Source: Actinoplanes utahensis | GTDB lineage: Bacteria > Actinomycetota > Actinomycetes > Mycobacteriales > Micromonosporaceae | Assembly: GCF_016862455.1 (NCBI RefSeq) | Contig: NZ_BOMZ01000026.1 | Location: 168,040 to 232,039 of the forward strand | Length of the DNA: 64,000 nucleotides | Direction of reading: 5' to 3' | Shown: positions 46,011 to 54,649 of the stretch, in pieces | Position numbering within the stretch: the stretch's first letter is position 1 | Layout: each line of letters opens with the position of its first letter | Position numbers and translations under genes: made by a program | Notes under the pieces: model-generated | What the model was told of the DNA's origin: nothing | The model's input: the letters and a program-made list of their open reading frames with translations, nothing else | Databases searched by the model: none

Positions 46011-48068
46011 TCAGGCGTCGATGGTCTCTTGGTCGATCCGGCCCGCGGCCTCGATCAACCAGTTCTTCCGGGGCTCGACCCGCTCACCCATCAGCAGTTC
46101 GAGGGTCGCCTCAGCGCGCTCGGCGTCCTCGATGGTGATCCGCCGGACGGTGCGCTCGGCCGGGTTCATCGTGGTGTCCCATAGTTCGTCGGCGTCCATC
46201 TCGCCGAGGCCCTTGAACCGTGGCACCGGTTTCTGCACCTGCCTGCCGCCGCGTTCGAGCCGGGAGACGGTGCTCTCCATCTCCTGCTGGGTGTAGGTGT
46301 AGAGGGTCTCGGAGTTGCGGCCCTTGATGACCACCTTGTGCAGCGGCGGCATCGCGGCGAAGAGCCGCCCGTTCTCGATGACCGGCCGCATGTACTTGGC
46401 GAAGAGGGTGATCAGCAGGGTCCGGATGTGCGAGCCGTCGACGTCGGCGTCCGCCATGATCATGACCCGGCCGTACCGCATCTGGCCGATGTCGAAGGTG
46501 CGGCCGGAGCCGGCGCCGAGGACCTGGACGATCGCCGAGCACTCGGCGTTGTCCAGAACCTGCTGCAGGCTCGCCTTCTGCACGTTGAGGATCTTGCCGC
46601 GGATCGGCAGGAGCGCCTGGTACTCCGAGGAGCGGGCCATCCGGGCGGTACCGAGCGCCGAGTCGCCCTCGACGATGAACAACTCGGAGCGGTCGATACC
46701 GATGGCCCGGCAGTCGACCAGTTTCGCCGGCATCGACGCGCCCTCGAGGGCGGTCTTGCGGCGGGCGGCGTCCTTCTGCTGCTTCTGGGTGAGGCGGACG
46801 CGGGCGGCGTCGACCACCTTCTGCAGGACGGTGCGGGCCTCGGTCTTGGTGCGACGGCCGTCGATCCACTCCTTCAGGTACGCCTCGACCAGGCTCTGCA
46901 TGACCCGGGCGACACCCGCGGTGGACAGCTCGTCCTTGGTCTGGGAGGTGAACTGCGGCTCCGGGACCCGGACGTGGATGACGGCGGTCATGCCCTCCAG
47001 GAAGTCGTCCAGGACGGGCGGCTCCTCCTTGGGCTTGAGCAGGCCGCGGGCGTTGCGGATGGCCTCGGTGAGCGCTCGCACGAGGGCGCGTTCGAAGCCC
47101 TTGCGGTGGGTGCCGCCGTGCATGTTGCGGATGGTGTTGGTGAAGCACTCGACGGTGCGCTCGTAGCCGGTGCCCCAGCGGAAGGCGACCTCGATCTGGG
47201 CGGTGCGCACGACGTTCGACTGCATGACGCCGTTGGCGTCGGCGGCGTTCTCCTTGTAGGTGCCCTCGCCGGTGACCAGCAGCATGCCGGACACCGGCTT
47301 GTCGGCGGCCGGGGTCAGGAACTCCACCATGTCGGCCAGGCCGTTGGGATAGTGGAACGTCTCGGTGGCGGGCTCTTCGGCGGTGGCGTCGAACAGCGAA
47401 TATTGCACGCCGGGGACCAGGAACGCGGTGTTGCGCAGCTTGGTGCGGACGTTGTCGACGTCGAGCCGGGCGCCGGTCTCGAAGTAGCGGGCGTCGTACC
47501 AGTACCGGATCGAGGTGCCGCTGAGCTCGCCCCGTTTCATCCGGCGGACCACCCGCAGACCGGCCTGGCGGGTGAACGCGGCCTCCGGCCCGGGGCCGTC
47601 GAAGACGCCGGGGACGCCGCGCTGGAACGAGATCTCGTGAACCTTGCCGTCCCGCTTGACGGTGACGTCGAAGCGGTGCGACAGGGCGTTGACGGCGGAG
47701 GCTCCGACGCCGTGCAGACCACCGGAGGTCTTGTAGCCGGAGCCGCCGAACTTGCCGCCGGCGTGCAGCCGGGTCAGCACCAGCTCGACGCCGCTCAGAC
47801 CGGACTTGGCGTGCACGTCGACCGGGATGCCCCGGCCGTCGTCGTCGACCTGGACCGAGCCGTCGCTGTGCAGGGTCACCGCGATGCGGGTGGCGTGCCC
47901 GGCGACACCCTCGTCGGTGCAGTTGTCGATGATCTCGTTGGCCAGGTGGTTGATGCCCCGGCTGTCGGTGGAGCCGATGTACATGCCCGGGCGTTTCCGG
48001 ACAGCGTCCAGCCCTTCGAGGTGCGTGAGGTCGTCGGCCCCGTACAAGGTCTCTGGTTGCGCGGTCAC
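46011..48068 (-). CDS. parE: DNA topoisomerase IV subunit B
   Basis: A 685-residue GHKL ATPase subunit. LEGLDAVRKRPGMYIGSTD, EIIDNCTDEG, DDDGRGIPV, GGKFGGSGYKTSGGLHGVGASAVNALS form the ATP site; the TOPRIM domain contains FIVEGDSALGTARMARSSEYQALLPIRGKILNV and MIMADADVDGSHIRTLLIT. GTG 48068 (VTAQPETLYGADD) has GGGAG upstream and fits the usual N-terminus; an ATG at 48092 lacks a ribosome site. Cotranscribed with parC. Confidence 0.93.
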   Translation of the reverse strand: MTAQPETLYGADDLTHLEGLDAVRKRPGMYIGSTDSRGINHLANEIIDNCTDEGVAGHATRIAVTLHSDGSVQVDDDGRGIPVDVHAKSGLSGVELVLTRLHAGGKFGGSGYKTSGGLHGVGASAVNALSHRFDVTVKRDGKVHEISFQRGVPGVFDGPGPEAAFTRQAGLRVVRRMKRGELSGTSIRYWYDARYFETGARLDVDNVRTKLRNTAFLVPGVQYSLFDATAEEPATETFHYPNGLADMVEFLTPAADKPVSGMLLVTGEGTYKENAADANGVMQSNVVRTAQIEVAFRWGTGYERTVECFTNTIRNMHGGTHRKGFERALVRALTEAIRNARGLLKPKEEPPVLDDFLEGMTAVIHVRVPEPQFTSQTKDELSTAGVARVMQSLVEAYLKEWIDGRRTKTEARTVLQKVVDAARVRLTQKQQKDAARRKTALEGASMPAKLVDCRAIGIDRSELFIVEGDSALGTARMARSSEYQALLPIRGKILNVQKASLQQVLDNAECSAIVQVLGAGSGRTFDIGQMRYGRVMIMADADVDGSHIRTLLITLFAKYMRPVIENGRLFAAMPPLHKVVIKGRNSETLYTYTQQEMESTVSRLERGGRQVQKPVPRFKGLGEMDADELWDTTMNPAERTVRRITIEDAERAEATLELLMGERVEPRKNWLIEAAGRIDQETIDA

Positions 48069-48205
48069 GAGGCGGCACTCCCGATCGGCCATGGTGGTCA
48101 AGGACGGCGCGAGCCTACCCGGACCCTCCGACACTTCTGCCCCAGGCGAGGCAGGTCTAGACCACACCGTGGCCAAAATCGGGATGAACCACCGTAAAAT
48201 GTGGC

Positions 48206-48814
48206 CTACGACACGATGGCCAGCGGTGCTGCCTGCGGCTGAAGGGCTCGGAAGAGGTCCAGCGGGTAAGGCTTACCCGGAACGGACACCGGTGGCAGCT
48301 CCTGGTAGGCGATGAGCTCGTCGGTCACGTCCCGGGTGGCCGAGCAGACCACCACGGTGTCGTGCGGCGCGTACGCCTGTAGACGTGCCGCCGTGCTCAC
48401 CACGCTGCCACTGATCATCCCGTATCCACCGTCGAACGCCGCGAGCGGGTCGACGATCACCTCCCCGGTGGCCAGACCGACACGGGTCCGGACGGGGAAC
48501 CTGCCGGCCAGGAGTCGCCCCCTCAACGTCTCCTGGACCGACAGGCCCGCCCACACCGCGGATGCGGCCGCCCCCGGCCCGAATCCGCCCTCCGCGGCCC
48601 CGAAGACCGCCATCACCGCGTCGCCGACGTACTTCTCGACGATGCCGCCGCACTCGCGGACCACCCCGGCGACCGCCGAGAAGTAGTCCCGCTGCAGCGC
48701 GCGCACGTCCGCACAGTCCAGCCGGTCCACCAGCGAGGTGAAGCCGACGATGTCGATGAACAGCACGGTCACGGTCTGACGCCGCTCCTGAACGGCATTG
48801 GTGACGGTGGTCAT
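48206..48814 (-). CDS. Class III adenylate/guanylate cyclase catalytic-domain protein
   Basis: A 202-residue stand-alone cyclase homology domain. TVTVLFIDIVGFTSLVDRLD and GGIVEKYVGDAVMAVFGA supply the two metal-binding aspartates; RVGLATGEVIV and the region YGMISGSVVSTAARLQAYA follow the family. The usual N in 'G..VN.AARL' is Ser/Thr here (VVSTAARL). No membrane segment is seen. It is divergent from a large AAA-TPR-LuxR gene; in many actinobacteria cyclase and AAA-TPR modules are fused, suggesting a functional link. Confidence 0.87.
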   Translation of the reverse strand: MTTVTNAVQERRQTVTVLFIDIVGFTSLVDRLDCADVRALQRDYFSAVAGVVRECGGIVEKYVGDAVMAVFGAAEGGFGPGAAASAVWAGLSVQETLRGRLLAGRFPVRTRVGLATGEVIVDPLAAFDGGYGMISGSVVSTAARLQAYAPHDTVVVCSATRDVTDELIAYQELPPVSVPGKPYPLDLFRALQPQAAPLAIVS

Positions 48815-48989
48815 GTCTCACGCTCCCCCAGATCTCTGCGTTGACCGGGAGTACGGTGCCAGCCCGCGACAACCGGCGGATCCGCAGAACGACGTATCTC
48901 TGACAGCATCGAATTCCGTCGTTTTTGTGACGCAGAACAGTCCGAACCGACGACATAGTGATAGGCGGATACGGATTAGGCTGCCGGAC

Positions 48990-51797
48990 ATGGCCAGCCT
49001 GGGGGACGAAGGGCCGCTTGTCGGGCGTACCGGCACGCTGGCCGATGTTCAGTCCTACCTGCGTGACGTCGGACCGGGCGGGACCGCCGCCGTGTTCGTG
49101 ACCGGGGAGAGCGGCGTCGGCAAGAGCCGGCTGCTGCGTGAGACGACCGCCGCGATGAGGACGCACGGCTTCGCCGTCCTCTTCGGCACCTGCCTGGACA
49201 TCGGTGACGCCTCGCCGTTGCACCCGGTGCTGCAGGCGCTGCGCCGGCGCGAGGACAGCGGCCCGGCCACGCCCGCCGACGACGCCGGCGCCCTGCTCGA
49301 ACGGGTGTCGCGGGATCTGCGCGCGATCGCCGGCGACCAGCGGCTGCTGCTCGTGCTCGACGATCTGCAGTGGGCCGACCGGAGCACCCGCCAGCTGCTG
49401 CTCTACCTGCTCGCCGGCCTCGGTGACGTGCGGGTGTCGGTGCTCGCCGCGATCCGCGCGGAGGCGCTGCACGGCACCCACCCGCTGCGCCGGGTGCTGG
49501 CCGAGTTGCGCCGCCTGCGGTCGGTCCGGGTCGTCGATCTGGCCCCGCTCAGCCAGGAGCAGACCCACGAGCTGGTCGGCGCGATCGTCGGCGGCACGGT
49601 GGCGTCCGAGGACGCCGACCGGGTCTACAAGCGCAGCGGCGGCAACCCGTTCATCGCCGAGGAGCTGGCCCGCGATCTGCGCGACGGCCGGATCGAGCTG
49701 TCCGACACGCTGCGCGAGATCTTCCTGTCCCGGGTGGACGAGCTGCCGCCGAACGCGCACACCGTGGTGCACGCGATCGCCGCCGGGGTCGAGCCGATCC
49801 ACCACTCGGTGCTGGCCCGGGTGGTGCCGCTGCCGGAGGATCAGCTGATCGAGGCGATCCGGGCTGCGGTCACGCACCGGTTCGTGGCCAGCGACGGCGA
49901 CGGTTACAAGCTGCGGCACCGGCTGGTGGCCGAGGTGCTCGAACAGGAGGTGCTGCCGGCCGAGGCCGCCTCCCTGCACCGGCGGTACGCCGAGGCCCTG
50001 GAGGCGTTCGAGGGCGAGCCGGACAACGCCCGGCTGGCCCACCACTGGCAGCGGGCCGGCGAGCCGGACCGGGCGCTGGCCCCGGTGGTGGCCGCGGCCC
50101 ACGCCGCCGAACGGATGTACGGGTTCGCCGAGGCGCACCGCTACTGGACGATCGCGCTGCACCTGTCCGCCGAGACCGATCCCCGCCGCACCGATCTGCT
50201 GGGCAACGCCGCCGAGTCGGCACACCACTGCGGCGAGAACCTGCTGGCCCTGGCCCGCCTCGAGGAACTGGCCGGCCGCCCGGACGCGCCGGGCCGCTCC
50301 GACCTGCACCTGCGCCGTGCCCGGTACCTGGCGGCGGCGGGCCGGTCGGCGACCGCCGAGATCGAGTACCAGCGCGCTCTGGAGGCGCCGGACTGCACCC
50401 CGCGCCGGCGCGCCTCGGCCGCCGCCTACCTGGCCGAGCTGCTGCTACACCTGGGCCGGTACGCGGACGCCAACCAGCACGCGCGGGAGGCCCTGGAGCT
50501 GGCCGCCGTCAACGGGGCGACCACCGACCTGGTCCGGGCGAGCGCCGCGCTGGGCTTCAGCGCCGCCTTCCGCGAGGACCCGGACGCCGGTCTCGCCGTC
50601 ATCCGGCACGCCGTGGAGATCGCCGAGCGGTCCGGGCACCCGGACGACCTGGGTGTGGCCTACCTGCATCTGGCCGAGCTGCTGACCGGCCCGCTGAACA
50701 GCATCGAGGAGGGCATCCTGGTGGCCCGGCGGGGCGCCGAGCGGCTCGCCGACCGCGGCGCCGGGCGCACCTACCAGACCCGGCTGCTGGCGATCGCCGC
50801 GAAGGGGCTGTTCCGGATCGGCCAGTGGACGGAGGCGTACACGGTCATCGAGACCGCGATGAGCAACCGCCCGTCCGGCGCCGACGCGGTGGAGCTGCTG
50901 CTCGGCCGCCTCCAGCTGCTGGTGAACTTCGGTGAGTTCGCCAACGCCCGCCGGGATCTGGACGGTGTGGCGACCCTGCTGGCCGGTGGCGGCGCCCGGC
51001 ACGTGCTGCCGATGCTGACGCTGCGGGCCGGGCTGGCGATCTGGCAGGGCGAGCACGCCGACGCCCGCGCGGCGGTGCAGCGTGCGGTCACCGAGACCCG
51101 TTCCGACGATCTGGTTCTGTTGGGCGTGCTGGCCTGGCACGGGCTGCGGGCGGAGGCGTACGCGCACGCGGCCGGGCATCCGGCTGACCCGGGCGCCATG
51201 CGCCGCCTCCGGTCGGTGATGGATCGCCTGGTCAAGGGCACGGTGGACGCGCCACCGGCGGTCCGCGCGGTGGTCGACGGCTATCTCGACCTGTGCACCG
51301 CCGAGATCAGCCGGGTCGAGGACCGGCACGATCCCGAGCCGTGGGCGCGGGCGGCCGCGATCTGGGACCGGCGCCAGCAGCCGTACCCCGCGGCGTACTC
51401 CCGGCTCCGGCACGCCGAGGCCGCCCTGCATCGCCGGGTCCGGCGGACGGCGGCGATCAAGGGCCTGCGTGCGGCGTACGAGACCGCCACCGCGATGGGG
51501 GCCCGCCCGCTGGCCGACGAGATCATCGCCGTGGCCCAGCGGTACCGGGTGACGCTCGGCGAGGACGCGCAGAGCCTGCCCGCCGGTCCGGAGCGGGCCG
51601 CCGACGAGTTGTCCACCCTGACCGGGCGGGAGCGGGAGGTGCTCGCCGCCGTGGCCGAGGGCTTGACCAACCGGGAGATCGGTGAGTTGCTGTTCATCAG
51701 CGAGCGCACGGTCGGCGTACATCTCGGGCATATCTTCGACAAGCTGCAGGTACGCAGCCGCGTCCAAGCCAGCCGGGTCTATCTGACAGCCGCCTGA
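48990..51797 (+). CDS. Large AAA-ATPase/TPR LuxR-family regulator (LAL type)
   Basis: A 935-residue protein. Residues 1-350 form a STAND-type ATPase: PLVGRTGTLADVQSYL, Walker A TGESGVGKSRLL (about 38-46) and Walker B LLLVLDDLQWADRSTRQLL. Residues about 370-860 are TPR-like alpha-helical repeats (ARYLAAAGRSATAEIEYQRAL, AYLAELLLHLGRYADANQHAREALEL). The C-terminal LuxR helix-turn-helix is LTGREREVLAAVAEGLTNREIGELLFISERTVGVHLGHIFDKLQVRSRVQA. The ATG at 48990 is chosen because the ATPase domain starts at once; the ribosome site is weak. Confidence 0.92.
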   Translation: MASLGDEGPLVGRTGTLADVQSYLRDVGPGGTAAVFVTGESGVGKSRLLRETTAAMRTHGFAVLFGTCLDIGDASPLHPVLQALRRREDSGPATPADDAGALLERVSRDLRAIAGDQRLLLVLDDLQWADRSTRQLLLYLLAGLGDVRVSVLAAIRAEALHGTHPLRRVLAELRRLRSVRVVDLAPLSQEQTHELVGAIVGGTVASEDADRVYKRSGGNPFIAEELARDLRDGRIELSDTLREIFLSRVDELPPNAHTVVHAIAAGVEPIHHSVLARVVPLPEDQLIEAIRAAVTHRFVASDGDGYKLRHRLVAEVLEQEVLPAEAASLHRRYAEALEAFEGEPDNARLAHHWQRAGEPDRALAPVVAAAHAAERMYGFAEAHRYWTIALHLSAETDPRRTDLLGNAAESAHHCGENLLALARLEELAGRPDAPGRSDLHLRRARYLAAAGRSATAEIEYQRALEAPDCTPRRRASAAAYLAELLLHLGRYADANQHAREALELAAVNGATTDLVRASAALGFSAAFREDPDAGLAVIRHAVEIAERSGHPDDLGVAYLHLAELLTGPLNSIEEGILVARRGAERLADRGAGRTYQTRLLAIAAKGLFRIGQWTEAYTVIETAMSNRPSGADAVELLLGRLQLLVNFGEFANARRDLDGVATLLAGGGARHVLPMLTLRAGLAIWQGEHADARAAVQRAVTETRSDDLVLLGVLAWHGLRAEAYAHAAGHPADPGAMRRLRSVMDRLVKGTVDAPPAVRAVVDGYLDLCTAEISRVEDRHDPEPWARAAAIWDRRQQPYPAAYSRLRHAEAALHRRVRRTAAIKGLRAAYETATAMGARPLADEIIAVAQRYRVTLGEDAQSLPAGPERAADELSTLTGREREVLAAVAEGLTNREIGELLFISERTVGVHLGHIFDKLQVRSRVQASRVYLTAA

Positions 51798-51972
51798 CCA
51801 GGCAATCGTTATCCGAGCGTGACATACGTATGCGGAATACGTCGTTCTACCGATCCCCTCACCGGACACCCGTGGAAATGTGGTCGCCACGGGGGAGCAC
51901 CGCCCGGCGACCTGCTTCGCCGGGCGGTGCTGGGGGCCCTCCGCTGCCTTTGCATCACCCACGGAGGATCCG

Positions 51973-52743
51973 ATGACCCAGCCCACCTGGGGCCCCGTTC
52001 AGCAGGAGATGTCCGATATCCTGCAACGGCACCCCGACGACGTGCCCGGAGTTGTCGACCAGCTGACGAGACTCCAGGAAGTCCTGTGCCGCATCCCACC
52101 GCTGCTGCACGGCAATCCGCTGGCCGACTTCAACAAGCTGTACCTGACCATCACGGAGAACGTGCTCGACCGTCTCTACGCCGGCAAGTTCAAGGATCCC
52201 GCGTTCCTCGCACGACTCGACGTCGAGTTCGCGGCCCGCTACTTCGACGCGCTGCGCTACTGGACCGAGGCCAGCCCGGCCTGTCCGGGAGTGTGGGCCG
52301 GCCTGTTCACCCGGATTCCCGGCCCCGACGCGCGCCCGCTGCCGTCGGCCGTGGCCGGAGTCAACGCGCACATCAACTTCGACCTGCCGTTCGCCCTGGT
52401 CACCACGTTCGACCACCTGGGCAGCGATCCCGTCGACGGTAGCGATCAGCACCACGACTATCTGCAGGTCAACGACATCTTCGCCGAGGAGATCCCGGGC
52501 CTGCGGCGCGGCTACCTGGATCGCTGGCAGCTGCTCATCGACACGATGAACGGCGACCTGGACGACTGGTGGCAGGGCGAGATGGTGGAGTACACCCGCA
52601 ACGTCGCCTGGCGCAACGCGCAGCGGATCTGGGCGCTGCGCCATGACATGGCCGCGCTCGACAAGGAACGGCGACGGCTCGACAACACCGCCACCGGCCT
52701 CGGCAAACTGTTGCTGTCGCCGTTCGGCGGCTTTCTGCAGTGA
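51973..52743 (+). CDS. DUF5995 family protein
   Basis: A 256-residue soluble protein. VNAHINFDLPFALVTTFDHLG is the hallmark of DUF5995, a family of unknown function with conserved His/Asn suggesting a metal or ligand site. Other features are DFNKLYLTITENVLDRL and the C-terminal AWRNAQRIWALRHD. GGAGGATCCG precedes ATG 51973. A perfect CATACGTATG palindrome lies at 51824-51833 in its 175-nt upstream region. Confidence 0.85.
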   Translation: MTQPTWGPVQQEMSDILQRHPDDVPGVVDQLTRLQEVLCRIPPLLHGNPLADFNKLYLTITENVLDRLYAGKFKDPAFLARLDVEFAARYFDALRYWTEASPACPGVWAGLFTRIPGPDARPLPSAVAGVNAHINFDLPFALVTTFDHLGSDPVDGSDQHHDYLQVNDIFAEEIPGLRRGYLDRWQLLIDTMNGDLDDWWQGEMVEYTRNVAWRNAQRIWALRHDMAALDKERRRLDNTATGLGKLLLSPFGGFLQ

Positions 52744-53081
52744 GCCGGGTCCGGCCGCCGCGCCGGCGATGACCCGGTCGGGCCACCGGCCGGCCGGCGA
52801 CCCGACCGGGTGACGGGTACGTGTCGCACTCCGTTGTGCGACAGGGGCCGGCATACGCGGCTGACCAGCGTCCGATCACTTCTGGGCACGCTCCCAAAAT
52901 CGGACGGGAAGCGCTTTCCCGCCGTGCTATAAAGGCGCCGGGCGAGGCATCGCACACGGGGGGATGCCTCGCCCGCCCGATGCGACGGCCGGCCGCCACG
53001 GGGGCGGCCGGCCGGGCTTCGCGGCGCACGGCGTACCCGGGAAGGGGTGTGCCGCCGTCCGGGCCGGGAACGTGTCATCAC
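52744..53081 (+). other. 338-nt hairpin-rich leader with promoter-like and operator-like elements
   Basis: No ORF is credible here. In order there are: an 11-bp stem (52772-52782/52801-52811, likely the DUF5995 terminator); TGTCGCAC/GTGCGACA (52822-52829/52836-52843); an operator-like GGGAAGCGCTTTCCC (52906-52920); TATAAA at 52928-52933; a perfect 12-bp stem GGGCGAGGCATC/GATGCCTCGCCC (52940-52951/52963-52974); and a second perfect 12-bp stem CGGCCGGCCGCC/GGCGGCCGGCCG (52986-52997/53003-53014). The last two would sit in the 5' UTR of the next gene. Confidence 0.65.
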
Positions 53082-54050
53082 ATGGCCTATGTGAATCCGA
53101 CGGGCGAGTTCACCCGTGATCAGCGCTATATCGGAACCCGGATCACCGCGGACGGGCGGGACGGTTTCCCGGTGGAGCCCGGGCGTTACCGGCTCGTCGT
53201 GAGCCGCGCGTGCCCCTGGGCGAACCGGGCGATCATCGTGCGGCGGCTGCTCGGACTGGAGAACGCCCTCTCGATGGGCGTGGCCGGGCCGACACACGAC
53301 GAGCGGAGCTGGACGTTCGACCTGGATCCGGGCGGACGGGATCCGGTCCTCGGCATCGAGCGGCTCCAGGAGGCGTTCCTCGCGCGGTACCCCGACTACG
53401 ACAAGGGGATCACCGTTCCCGCGATCGTGGACGTGCCGACCGGGGAGGTGGTCACCAACGACTTCGCGCAGATCACCATCGACCTGTCGCTGGAGTGGAC
53501 GTCGCTGCACCGGCCGGGAGCACCCCGTCTCTATCCCGCCCATCTGCGGGAGGAGATCGACGAGGTGAACGAGGTCGTCTTCCGGGATGTGAACAACGGA
53601 GTCTATCGGGCCGGGTTCGCGGGCACGCAGGAGGCCTACGAGAAGGCGTACGCGCGGTTGTTCGAGCGTCTCGACCAGCTGTCGGCCCGGCTGGAGCGGC
53701 AGCGCTATCTGGTCGGCGACACGATCACCGAGGCGGACGTCCGGCTGTTCACGACGCTGGCCCGGTTCGACGCCGTCTACCACGGCCACTTCAAGTGCAA
53801 CCGGAGCAAACTGACCGAGATGCCGGTGCTGTGGGCGTACGCGCGGGACCTCTTCCAGACGCCCGGCTTCGGGGACACGATCGACTTCGACCACATCAAG
53901 CGGCACTACTACGAGGTGCACCGCGACATCAACCCGAGCGGGATCGTGCCGCTCGGCCCGGATCCCCGCGGCTGGCTGACCCCGCATGGGCGCGAGGAGC
54001 TGGGCGGCCGGCCGTTCGGCGACGGCACGCCCCCGCGCCCGCTGTCCTAG
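53082..54050 (+). CDS. Glutathionyl-hydroquinone reductase-like (GST Xi class, YqjG/ECM4) protein
   Basis: A 322-residue GST-fold enzyme. The catalytic Cys lies in VSRACPWANRAIIVRRLLGL; GITVPAIVDVPTGEVVTNDFAQITIDL and the C-terminal helical domain (FERLDQLSARLERQRYLVGDTITEADVRLFTTLARFDAVYHGHFKCN) are diagnostic. E. coli YqjG reduces glutathionyl-hydroquinones; actinomycetes use mycothiol instead of glutathione, so a mycothiolyl-quinol substrate is inferred. ATG 53082 is chosen because MAYVNPTGEFTRD starts the fold. Confidence 0.9.
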   Translation: MAYVNPTGEFTRDQRYIGTRITADGRDGFPVEPGRYRLVVSRACPWANRAIIVRRLLGLENALSMGVAGPTHDERSWTFDLDPGGRDPVLGIERLQEAFLARYPDYDKGITVPAIVDVPTGEVVTNDFAQITIDLSLEWTSLHRPGAPRLYPAHLREEIDEVNEVVFRDVNNGVYRAGFAGTQEAYEKAYARLFERLDQLSARLERQRYLVGDTITEADVRLFTTLARFDAVYHGHFKCNRSKLTEMPVLWAYARDLFQTPGFGDTIDFDHIKRHYYEVHRDINPSGIVPLGPDPRGWLTPHGREELGGRPFGDGTPPRPLS

Positions 54051-54087
54051 GCGCCGTGTGGTGGACCCCGCGGGAGCGAGGCGCCTA
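54048..54087. terminator. 8-bp inverted repeat containing both stop codons of convergent genes
   Basis: TAGGCGCC (54048-54055) includes the stop of the GST-like gene, and GGCGCCTA (54080-54087) includes the stop of the convergent MarR gene. The loop is 24 nt. It could end both transcripts. Confidence 0.5.
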
Positions 54088-54576
54088 AAGCCCGTTCAGC
54101 AGGGTCCGGAGCAGGCCGGTCAGCTGGCCGGCCTGCTCCGGGGTGAGCGTGGCGAGAAGCCGCTGCTGCTCGGCGAGGCCCGCGGCCACGGCCCGGTCGG
54201 CGATGGTGTGGCCGTGCGGGGTGAGGCGGACCAGGATGCCGCGGCGGTCGTTGGGATCGGGTGAGCGGGCGACGAGACCGGCCTTCTCCAGGCGATCCAG
54301 GCGGGCGGTGGTGCCGCCGGTGCTGAGCATCATGGACGCGGCCAGCGCGCCGGGCGAGAGCTGGAACGGCTCGCCGGCCCGGCGCAGCGCGGCGAGCACG
54401 TCGAACTCGGCCCGGCCGATGCCGTGGGCGGCGTAGGCCCGCTCGGTGGCGTCGCCGGCCAGCTTGGCGAGGCGGAAGATCCGGCCGAAGACCCCCATGG
54501 CCTCGGTGTCGAGGTCGGGGCGTTCGCGGGCCCACTGGCCGAGGATCCGGTCGATAGCGTCGGTCACATTCCCCAT
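54085..54576 (-). CDS. MarR-family transcriptional regulator
   Basis: A 163-residue regulator. A helical N-terminus (MGNVTDAIDRILGQWARERPDLDTEAMGVFGRIFRLAKL) precedes the winged helix (FQLSPGALAASMMLSTGGTTARLDRLEKAGLVARSPDPNDRRGILVRLT). ATG 54576 fits the family start; the frame further upstream is the complement of the EamA gene. It is divergent from the EamA transporter gene, with two similar CTTGATG.CGAG sites in the shared region, and probably represses both. Confidence 0.9.
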   Translation of the reverse strand: MGNVTDAIDRILGQWARERPDLDTEAMGVFGRIFRLAKLAGDATERAYAAHGIGRAEFDVLAALRRAGEPFQLSPGALAASMMLSTGGTTARLDRLEKAGLVARSPDPNDRRGILVRLTPHGHTIADRAVAAGLAEQQRLLATLTPEQAGQLTGLLRTLLNGL

Positions 54577-54579
54577 TTT

Positions 54580-54636
54580 CTTGATGACGAGCTTCTCGAC
54601 AAAGTTTATCTTTACGTCGAGATACTTGATGTCGAG
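54580..54636. promoter_or_regulatory. Two CTTGATG(A/T)CGAG sites in the MarR/EamA divergent region
   Basis: CTTGATGACGAG (54580-54591) and CTTGATGTCGAG (54625-54636) are 11/12 identical direct copies 45 bases apart; each is an imperfect palindrome (CTTGA..TCgAG), like known MarR operators. They flank an AT-rich segment (AAAGTTTATCTTTACG) that can hold both promoters, and the first lies just upstream of the marR start. Confidence 0.6.
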
Positions 54637-54649
54637 GGATGTGGGTGCG

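Noticed and set aside
43477..48068. Gyrase gyrB-gyrA pair
   Set aside because: The A subunit has a weak GyrA box and the gene pair stands away from dnaA/recF-type neighbours, so topoisomerase IV is the better call; a phylogeny would confirm it.
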